Both the position numbers and the translations under genes were made by a program. Positions 57,046 through 64,000 of a DNA stretch of 64,000 nucleotides are shown one piece after another. This DNA comes from Rhipidocladum racemiflorum (lineage: Eukaryota; Streptophyta; Magnoliopsida; Poales; Poaceae), in contig CM070577.1 in assembly GCA_036346355.1 (NCBI GenBank), forward strand, positions 44,030,309 through 44,094,308. Reading direction: 5' to 3'. Each line of letters starts with the position of its first letter. Positions within the stretch are counted from its first letter, which is position 1. Under the pieces are notes generated by a model. It saw nothing but the letters and a program-made list of their open reading frames with translations. It ran no database searches and was not told where the DNA came from.

Positions 57046-57573
57046 CTATGGATATAGAATAAGGTTAACTGCCTACCTGTCCAACCGTCCTCAATGCCCG
57101 GGGCTACGATCCAAGACGAATGTGGAAAAGTTAGGCGCAAGCTTAACCTTCCCCAGATGAGCTCCCACGGCCCGGGGCTCAACCCCGAGAGGAACTTGAC
57201 AAGTGATGAGTTAAGCTTGTACTTTGCTTCGACCTTCCAAGGAACCCAAGGTTCTGCCCCCAAGCCCACGGCTAAAAGCCCCTGGAAAAACCCCGAAAAC
57301 AGGCCGGCGACCATGACCCCGTCCTATTCCATGTGTAATCGGAACCCTCAGATCCCTAGATAATAACAACCGCTGGAACAATGCGACACGACAAGCTTCA
57401 AAATATATATATATGTATATATATAGATCAACACGGATGATCACGTTGCTGATCCAAGTCTCGAGAATGAAGCAGGAATGGCAAAAAGAGATAAAAGAAG
57501 CGGTATAGAAGATGATATTCTTCTTTTATATAGGTATCACCGAAAGTAGGGTCCATTACATATACATCCACTA
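57046..57573. other. Tat2 spacer without recognisable gene
   Basis: Contains an AT dinucleotide stretch (ATATATATATGTATATATAT, about 57402-57421) and no convincing ORF. It lies downstream of both the sense pol and the antisense ORFs, so it may hold their 3' ends. Confidence 0.5.
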
Positions 57574-57885
57574 TTACTCGTCGTACGCATGGTGTACTGC
57601 TGCAACAAGAGCATCCGTCACCTCGTAGAGCTGCGGGAACGCCGCCACCAGAAGGTGAACGCCTGAAATATCGCGAGCAATGGCCTCCTCCCGCGCCAAC
57701 TCTTCCAGGACCAAATCATATGCCAGCCAGAGCTCATCTACTTCGTTGACCAAAGCTGGTGGGGGTGGCGGAGCCTCGTCGCCGAAGTTAAAAACCAAGG
57801 GGGGCGCGTCGTCGACGGCAGGGAGTGGAGCTTGGCCATCCATCTTGGAGTGTTGGGCGCTAAGAGGAGTTGCCAGGAAGAACAA
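57574..57885 (-). CDS. Small acidic/Pro-rich antisense ORF of Tat2
   Basis: Up to 103 codons; an internal ATG (MDGQAPLPAVDD, near 57844) gives about 90. It is Asp/Glu- and Pro-rich first (NFGDEAPPPPPALV), then Leu/Ala-helical (ELWLAYDLVLEELAREEAIA), ending VHHAYDE. No known domain. It is reminiscent in size, charge and place (first antisense ORF beyond the pol end) of the small acidic ORFs in the other Tat element, but I see no clear sequence match. It could be a separate small gene or the last exon of the antisense gene upstream. Confidence 0.4.
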   Translation of the reverse strand: MFFLATPLSAQHSKMDGQAPLPAVDDAPPLVFNFGDEAPPPPPALVNEVDELWLAYDLVLEELAREEAIARDISGVHLLVAAFPQLYEVTDALVAAVHHAYDE

Positions 57886-58113
57886 AGTGTGCAGGGAGAG
57901 AGAGAATGCTCGAGGGGACCCTAAACGATACTGTCGTTATGCGTATATACACCACGGAAGCAGCGAAGTTCGAGGAACCGAAGTAAATATCAACTCAGGG
58001 AGCCGAAGAGACGAGAAGGCGGAAAGTCTGAAGTAAATGCAACACGATAATTCAAAGCGTTTACATTCCCAAAGCCAGTGAAGTATATAGCGATAATGCG
58101 AGAAGCAGGCAGA

Positions 58114-59060
58114 CTAAGTGGATGGCGGTTTTTCCGCCCCCTTCGCTAACTCGACCATCGAAGCCCGAGCACGACGCACTGATTCCTTCGCAACACTATC
58201 GCCATGCTGCCTCCAAAAATCTGACATAAAGCTCGAGGACAACCGGAATGCAGCAGCGGAGGGCTTCACAGATGGAAGAAGGTCACCAAATCCGGGCGAA
58301 GATGCAGAAGCGGAGGAAGAACCAAAATGTTCGCGAACATGCGTGCACCCCTTCGCCTCCAACCATTGAGCAGTCATCACAGAGCCTAGCCTCGCACAGT
58401 AGTCGCCGAAGGTCAACGCCGAGTCCCCGAAAATCTTAGTAGACTTCGTGAGAAAAGAAATAGCTTCCAGGTGTGAAGGGGGAATGCGGCTCGGAGGCGC
58501 GTCGATGCCAAATTGAGGAAGCTGTTGCAAAAAGGCCTCAGTCGCTCCATGACCTGCGGAAGCGATGGAGTCCATTTTCTTCCGAATCGCTTCGTAACTC
58601 TCCTCCGCACGTTGAGCGTCGCGAAGGTGCATCTGAGCCTCGCCCCGCGCCATCGCGAGCTGGGAAGGAAACTCTTCTGCTTGCTTCTTCAGCATATTCT
58701 TGGCCTCATCCGCCACAGCTAAGAGGCCCTTCAACTTTTCTATGCGATCTTCCTTCTTTTTCTCATTCCGCTCGGCTGCTAAGCGAGCCCGTTCTTCTTC
58801 GGCCAAGCGGTTCCGCATCATGGAAATAGCCCCTTCAAGTTCGGCGTTCTTCGCCGCCAAATCTTGGCTTTGTGCTGCCTCGACCTGGGCCCTAGCCAAG
58901 GACTCACTAGAGCTGCGGAGCGCCTCTGACAAATGGGCCTTCTCCGCCTCCAGCTCCTCTACTCGTTTCTTAGCCGCCTGCATAATCTGAACCCCTTCGT
59001 TGAATTTATCAAAATACGCCCGAAAGCGGCGAACCATTTTAAGCCACGACGGCCCACTGT
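58114..59060 (-). CDS. Antisense gene of Tat2, C-terminal coiled-coil part
   Basis: Open for 307 codons from MVRRFRAYFDKFNEGVQIMQ. An acceptor-like CTCTTTTACAG lies about 20 bases upstream on the minus strand, in frame with a Gly-Pro-Ser-Trp-Leu-Lys lead-in. Residues about 20-165 are a long charged coiled coil (KRVEELEAEKAHLSEALRSS; RLAEEERARLAAERNEKKKE), followed by a more globular, Ser-rich end. No catalytic motif. Proteins with an N-terminal 'putative gypsy type transposon' domain often end in such coiled coils, so I read it as the 3' exon of the gene beginning at 61329. The frame is completely open although the sense gag-pol is not. Confidence 0.55.
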
Positions 59061-59599
59061 AAAAGAGATATCACGGCGTGAAGAAGTTGCCGGCGAATAC
59101 AGAGATAAGCGAAAACAACGAGAAATAAATAAACACCTTGAGATGATGGTCCATCGACATCTCGCAAAGGGCAAGATCGTTAACCTCCCCAAATAAATTT
59201 ATGGATTTGCTATAAGGAGAAAAGGCGACACGCATTTTCTTGAGTGGTCCGGTTGTCCCTCCTCCGAAATCTGAAGCCACAAAATTTGACAGTCGAACCC
59301 GACGAAGGAGGAACGAGTTGCCCCGAGGGTCGCTCGACGCGAAGATAAAGCCCCTCGCCTAAGGAAGGAGCATCTGGGAATAGCACCCGCGAGATCATAC
59401 CCCTTCCTTCGTGTGAGCCGGAGAAATCGGAGGTATCTTGCCCCGGTCCTGTTACGATGGCTCTAGAGTTTTCCCGCCTCGCGCCATCACCCCTGCACCC
59501 GGCCGTCAAGCCCTAGAGAGACATCATACCCTAACGAGTGGCGGGAAAAGTATCGAGTAAGACCTTACGCCCCTACGGGGGTATCGGGAGTAGAAATGT
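59061..59599 (-). other. Probable intron or linker of the Tat2 antisense gene
   Basis: About 540 bp between the two antisense coding parts without a convincing frame. The right edge of the downstream part is acceptor-like; I could not fix the donor (a GTAAGG lies near 59570, beyond the in-frame TAA). Intron status is inference. Confidence 0.35.
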
Positions 59600-61329
59600 T
59601 TAGTGAAGGTCGCGAGCTTCAGGCCCGGCGATTTCAACGGCCACCGAAGGAGCGCAAATTCCCTCCGCCACCACGCCAGCCACATTTCCGGGCGATCCTA
59701 GCGCATCCTCCATAACCGAAGTATCACCTTCATCGTCGCCAACCAAATCAACAAGATCGACACCAGGAATGGCCAAGAAAGAATATCCAGGAGATTGTTC
59801 CTCGTCAGCTTGCTTACTCGCCAAAGGAGTTGGAACAGGGACCGGAAGTGTCATATCTGACGAAACCGGAACGGGGGCAGTCTCAGGCAATCCCGCTTCG
59901 GAGGCAGGGACCGGGGTCCAGAAAGGGGCGAGAGGCTCAGCCCCAACTGAAGAATGTAACCCAGCCACTGTATCACGGCCGGGCGGAGAACCCGAAGCAA
60001 GAGGTGTCCCTGGGGATTCATTCTCCTCGATCGTCGGCAATGTTCCAGAAAGTCCCGCGGTACAAACCAGATCAGATGGAGCCGGCGGGGACAAAGACGT
60101 GGCGGCAACAGATTCAGAGGAATCACCTTCATCGCTGGACTCCTCGTTCCAGTCCGCCTCCTCATCGCCATCGTCTTCTGAGCCTCCGCGTCCCCCGGAG
60201 GTATTGGTGGCCTGAGGTGGTGCAAGGCAGTCGATCTCGCTCGCCGCGCAGGCGAGGAACCAGCCGATCCTCTGGGATGAGGAGCGGCTCGAAGCCCCCA
60301 TTCAGCGAAGCGAGAGCATCGTCTGGCCCCAATGGCACTCATAGCAGCCTCATATTCGGCCGTCTTGCACGGACCAAGGAGTCTACGAGCCAATTTTTCC
60401 GCGGCTCCGCGCCCTAAGTCCTGCACCCCCTCGGGCCGGACCACGGAGATATCTCCCCCGGGGGAGCAGTCCAAAGTAACTGCGGGGTTCCTCGCCAGGG
60501 GATCGATGCGACATAAACAATACTCTTCCACCAAGTCGCGCATAGAGCTTTGGTGTCGAAGGGCCCTCAGGAAATTGAGCAATCGGGCCTCCTCTGCAGT
60601 CGCGTCCCAATTCGGCGAGCGGATAGTCCTCACAAACCCCAGGGAAGTGCGAAGGGGGGAGTCCGAGCCGTCTAGCTCCTGGTAGTACCACCGGTGCATC
60701 CAACCCGACTCCCATTTGCCTTTAGCGGCGGCCACGGGGATCTCTTTGGCCAAAGATCTCTTCGTCTGGAAGTTTAAGGAGCCGAAGCAAGATCGGTGGT
60801 CCTCCTCTCCAACCCGGTGAAATTTAGGCTGCCAAAATGCATCCTCTATAAGAGAAAACAAACGGCCAGTCAATCTGAATCCACCGGCTCGAAACGCCCA
60901 ATCTAACACCGCCATCCGGACGATAGCATTCGGAGTGAGTTGCGAAAGCTCCGCTTGAAAGGCCCGCAATATGGATCCCACTAGAGGGGAAGCAGGGAAT
61001 CGAAGTCCGGCTTCTAAGAAGGCGGCAAACACGACCGCCTCCGTGGCTCGTGGACGGGGGACTTCATCCGCGCCGGGAGAACGCATAGATATGCGGGCTA
61101 TGCCGAAGTTTCGGGCCATAAGATCTAGCTCACCGGGAGTCAAAACAGAGCGTCCCAGGGAGGGGGACAAAGCTCCAGCGTCCCTCTCGCTTAAAACCAA
61201 TTTCGCCCGAGGGGCGCGTCGAGGACCCATTGGATGGAAAAGGTTAACGAAGAGGAAGAAGAGGATGGAGCTAGGAGGAGCCAAATATGCCAGAAAGCTT
61301 AGTGGAATAAGCCCAATGAAACCCCCCAC
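59600..61329 (-). CDS. Antisense gene of Tat2, N-terminal 'putative gypsy type transposon' domain part
   Basis: The long frame opens at 61329; the likelier start is MGPRRAPRAK at 61230. Residues about 25-160 from there (LTPGELDLMARNFGIA; EAVVFAAFLEAGLRFPASPL; LTPNAIVRMAVLDWAFRAGG) have the pattern of the plant family called putative gypsy-type transposon domain (PF04195-like). A helical region follows (EEARLLNFLRALRHQSSMRD). Around 60250-60310 the natural reading moves to the frame of 60301-59600, a Ser/Pro/acidic low-complexity tail (SEDDGDEEADWNEESSDEGD). That shift could be an indel or a small splice. Function is unknown. It lies about 160-260 bp inside the 3' LTR, transcribed towards pol. 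Confidence 0.6.
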
Positions 61330-61488
61330 TACTATCCTTAGCCTCTGTCAAAAGGAAACCGCTTGTCTTCTATAAACCGAAAAAGAGGGCCCTCCTTCGT
61401 ACACCCGAACAGCCAATGGATAATACTTGGGCTTCGAATGTCATTGCTGAGGAAAAGATGAAATCAATCCGCAGCCATGCGGGGCTAC

Positions 61489-61870
61489 TGTAGTGGCTCA
61501 GTTACAGAGTCCAGCCCATCATATCCCGAGCCATCGGGTGAATGAAGCACGGCCCATGTTTTATCCAAAGCAGAGCGGGGCAAACAAAGCATTGCTTCGA
61601 CCGAACCTACGACGCGAAGCGAAGCAGAATAGCGACAAAAGCAGCGAAGAAAGGCACCCTCGCAGTCCACGAAGACACACCCGACAACACCATCAAATAA
61701 ATCTGACACCCTGCAAAAAGAAAAAGGAAAACGACAAGATCCTGTCAGGACCAGTCGGGAAGAGCAAAATGGGATGCGCACGAAGGGACAGTTTCTCCAT
61801 GTTCCCCTCCTATAAAAAGAGAAGAAAGAGCCCACAAAAAACACACACCCCTGTGGTCATAACCACAACA
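61489..61870 (+). repeat. 3' LTR of Tat2 (382 bp)
   Basis: Identical in length to 50300-50681 with two substitutions, both transitions of the kind expected from cytosine deamination (CCG/CGG and CG contexts). Ends at 61870, followed by ACTAT. Confidence 0.92.
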
Positions 61871-63000
61871 ACTATATGCAATGCTCGTATGAGTAGTTGC
61901 TTGGATTGATTTTGAGTCAAGTCATGGACTTGTGCTCAGATTCGTTTCTTGTTTGCTCTTGTGCAGGTATTGCTCAAGGACAAACGTGGTCGATGACGGG
62001 ACCGGAACTAGGTTTATGGAGGAACTGAGGTTCGGGACTAGGTTCAGGGAGGAACCAAGGTTTTGGTGGTCAAGGATGTCATCCGGGACGTTCGGGTTAA
62101 GAGAATGGTGCACATGAAGAATGGTTAGCCACGTGAGTGTGGCATGGTGGCCGTACGCGTGCATGAGTTGTTAGTCACGTGAGTATGGCTGGGTTGCCAT
62201 ACGCGTGCAAGAGCTGTATTTGGCCAGGTTGGGCCAAGTGGAGTTGTGTTGAATACATACTCCTTCTAGGATTAGGAATGGGACTCCTTCTAGGATTAGG
62301 AATAGGAATTGTATTCATGACTCCTTATGTTTTGCTCCTATAAATAGGAGGGGTTGTCTCCTGTTGAAGGTCATCAGTTAGAGCTTTAGGGTTTGTACTC
62401 TTTTGATTGGAGTACTTTAGACAAAAAAATAAAGATTAATTCTTCCAGATTCTTTGCGTGCTACAGTAACCTCGTAGCTACTGTACGCGCGTGTTATAGT
62501 AATCTCTATTTTGGGGTTATTTTCTTGCACATGTTCTGGTTCTAGAATTGGATATTTGATTCCTTGAGTTTCTCTTTATTTCGATCCATTCAAAAGCTTT
62601 CTAGGGCATCAATTTAGCGTTCCTCAAAGTTTTGTTGATTAATCTTTTATCGTTCTTGATTAATCTACAAGTTTTGATTAGATTGATTATCGTCATCTTT
62701 TGTTACAGCAAGCTTGCGAGGCTCATAACTTTTGATCCGTAAGTCCGATCGATCTGATTCTTTTTGGGTTCGATTCATATTGGAATCTAGTTTCTTTTGT
62801 CCACATTTGAAATTGATCCAACGGTTGTATCTCCAAGAATTTGCGTTTTACCAAACATATGTCAATCTATTTTGTCGAATACGAGGCAATTGTTTGGTTT
62901 TAGTTTGGGGTGAACTTTTAGTAGATCAAAGATTTGGTTTTAGCTTCCGCACAATTATTCACCCCCTCTGATTGCTATATTCGTATACTTCGATCCTACA

Positions 63001-63729
63001 ATATGCTTGTGATAGCATGGTTAAGTGTTTTCAAACTCCAGAGATTTTGTCGTCTGCGCCGGACTGGTTTTGCAAGTTACAAAGGTTTTTACATGTACGC
63101 CGGACCATTTGATTTTGGTCCGCTGTGAATATGTTATTGGCCAAGTTGAATTAAGAAACAGAGCGTGGCACGTTTGCACCGGACCGCTTTTCTTCAGTCC
63201 ACCGTGAACGTGGTTTTGAGCTTGTGCGCCGGACTGATTTGCTGAAGTGACCGAGAGATGGACGTTTGTGCTGGACTGATTTCTTTAGTCCAGCGTTAAC
63301 GTGATTTTGTAGGGTTTTGTACTGGACCAAACTTTCTTGAAACATAACTTTTTTTTCCAACGTCGGATCAAATTTTCTTTAACTGAGTGTAGCACGTGTA
63401 CGCCGGACCAATTTGTCGGTCCGTCGTGAGTGACATCGGACCAAAACTTTTGAAGGTTGATTCATGTGTGCGGCGGACTAATTTGTATGGTCCGGCGTGA
63501 ATGTTGTTTTCTAAGGTTAAGTGTTTGTGCTTAATCAAAATTGATCTTGGTTTGGTTTTGTGATTATGAAGTTCGTGTGGACTTCATAATGCGTGTTTGA
63601 TTTTATGCAATGCTTGTGTGAGTATTTGCATGGACTAATGTTGAGTCAAGTCGCGGACTTGTGCTCGGAATCGTTTTGTGGCTTGTTCATGTGCAGATGT
63701 TGCTCGAGGGCGAATGTGGTCGATGACGG
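63001..63729 (+). mobile_element. Second Sirevirus LTR piece
   Basis: Starts directly after the 3' LTR end with ATATGCTTGTGATAGC. It carries another palindrome array (CGCCGGACCA…TGGTCCG, about 63050-63500), then the GATTATGAAGTTCGTG and GGTCGATGACGG segments also present in the main Sirevirus LTR. It is a diverged relative's LTR into which the main element probably inserted. It is cut at 63730 by a type-B LTR. Confidence 0.7.
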
Positions 63730-64000
63730 TGTAACACCCCGGCATTTAATATGCCTGAATGCTACCAAACATAATCTAAACAACATCTAAATACCACAAT
63801 TAAACATAAATTCCAGCAAAGGCGCACATGCTAAAAACCGAGATTTCGGCAGCATCTCCTTTGTTTTAACATGAATTGAAGGAGCAACAACAGTATAGCA
63901 ATATAAGGCAATATGAGAGACAGCTAAAACAGCAATAATTTAAGACTTAACGACAATATAAGTCTATTATCAAGCACTTAATGTCTCCAAGAGTCAAACG
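63730..64000 (-). repeat. Start of a type-B LTR (minus orientation, off right edge)
   Basis: TGTAACACCCCGGCATTTAA onward matches the reverse complement of 40990-41265. The left flank is GACGG (63725-63729); the partner duplication lies outside the window. Confidence 0.8.

Larger units (their letters stand above)
50300..61870 (+). mobile_element. Tat2: young Tat-lineage Gypsy element, TSD ACTAT
   Basis: Complete 11571-bp element with 382-bp LTRs (50300-50681; 61489-61870) that differ only at 50428/61617 (G/A) and 50586/61775 (C/T). ACTAT flanks it at 50295-50299 and 61871-61875. Sense strand: gag, DGGS protease, RT, RNase H plus second RNase H, integrase. Antisense: an ORF module between pol and the 3' LTR, separated from pol by a 75-bp minisatellite. 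With the common grass rate of 1.3e-8 per site per year, two differences suggest an age of roughly 0.2 million years. Gag-pol is nevertheless heavily broken. Confidence 0.92.
41870..63000 (+). mobile_element. 5'-truncated Sirevirus (Copia) interrupted by Tat2
   Basis: Partial 5' LTR (41870-43123), PBS, a gag with CCHC knuckle, pol in Copia order (protease, integrase, RT, RNase H), a 1.1-kb spacer with repeated PPT-like AGGGGGAG tracts, and a 3' LTR (49629-63000) split by Tat2. Multiple PPTs and LTR arrays of imperfect palindromes are known marks of Sireviruses. The 5' LTR lacks about its first third, which holds the palindrome array. Many coding lesions show the copy is dead. The two LTRs differ by several percent by eye, so it is much older than Tat2. 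Confidence 0.87.
49629..63000 (+). repeat. Sirevirus 3' LTR (about 1.8 kb, split by Tat2)
   Basis: Parts 49629-50299 and 61871-63000. It starts TGTGAAATCATGTGC after the last PPT and ends CTTCGATCCTACA. The first part carries an array of imperfect palindromes CGCCGGACCAAA…TTGGTCCG (about 49720-50185). The target duplication ACTAT marks the Tat2 insertion. Confidence 0.85.

Noticed and set aside
1..64000. Host (non-transposon) protein-coding gene
   Set aside because: Every long frame could be assigned to gag, pol, an antisense transposon ORF or a shadow; nothing resembling a cellular plant protein was seen.

Overview
The window is a block of nested plant LTR retrotransposons, almost certainly from a grass (Poaceae) chromosome. 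I recognise no host gene. Three things point to a grass: long GC-rich chromovirus LTRs that begin TGTRACACC or TGTCATGG; a Sirevirus (Copia/Maximus) with palindrome-rich LTRs and multiple polypurine tracts; and Tat-lineage Gypsy elements carrying antisense genes downstream of pol. Essentially every base can be placed in one of about ten stacked insertions, several of them closed by exact 5-bp target duplications that I could read directly.

Layout. (1) The outermost layer from 1 to 20127 is a Tat-lineage Gypsy element on the minus strand, running off the left edge. Its pol lies at 14488-15054 and 19514-20127. Downstream of pol, in antisense (+), are three tandem units, each made of a ~70-bp repeat array, a TATAAATAG box and a small acidic ORF. 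(2) A Tekay/Del-like chromovirus (552-11352, TSD GCGGG) sits inside unit 1. (3) A 4.46-kb solo LTR (15055-19513) sits inside the integrase. (4) An unidentified LTR-like fragment (20128-20387) also breaks the integrase. It is itself broken by a chromovirus-type element A (5' LTR 20388-22580). (5) Into A's non-coding interior went element C (24291-35235, minus strand, TSD AATTA). C has two LTRs and a 4.3-kb interior without gag-pol, so it is LARD-like. A composite solo LTR (26264-28534, TSD CCAAG) sits in C's 3' LTR. (6) From about 37.0 kb the A interior passes into an integrase-chromodomain remnant and a different LTR type B (39099-41265). This looks like an A/B recombinant. It is followed by a type-A LTR remainder (41266-41820). 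(7) A rearranged junction with templated filler (41821-41869) leads into a 5'-truncated Sirevirus (41870-63000). (8) A very young Tat element, 'Tat2' (50300-61870, TSD ACTAT, LTRs differing at 2 of 382 positions), interrupts the Sirevirus 3' LTR. Tat2 has a broken sense gag-pol with an extra RNase H domain, a 75-bp minisatellite, and a convergent antisense gene module on the minus strand. (9) A second Sirevirus LTR piece (63001-63729) and the start of another type-B LTR (63730-64000, minus strand) close the window.

How the parts work together. The autonomous components would be gag, protease, reverse transcriptase/RNase H and integrase, the last with a chromodomain in the chromoviruses for heterochromatin targeting. 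Every gag-pol copy here is broken by stops and frameshifts, so none should make a full polyprotein. The A and C non-coding interiors are homologous, and C shares its PPT-side sequence with B, which carries pol. C therefore looks like a non-autonomous partner mobilised in trans by B-like relatives.

The best leads are: the Tat antisense modules (tandem antisense promoters; open antisense ORFs in a young element whose gag-pol is wrecked); a putative two-intron leader, including a GC-AG intron, at the same relative place in several long LTR families; and the opposed A/C interiors, which form a multi-kilobase inverted repeat.
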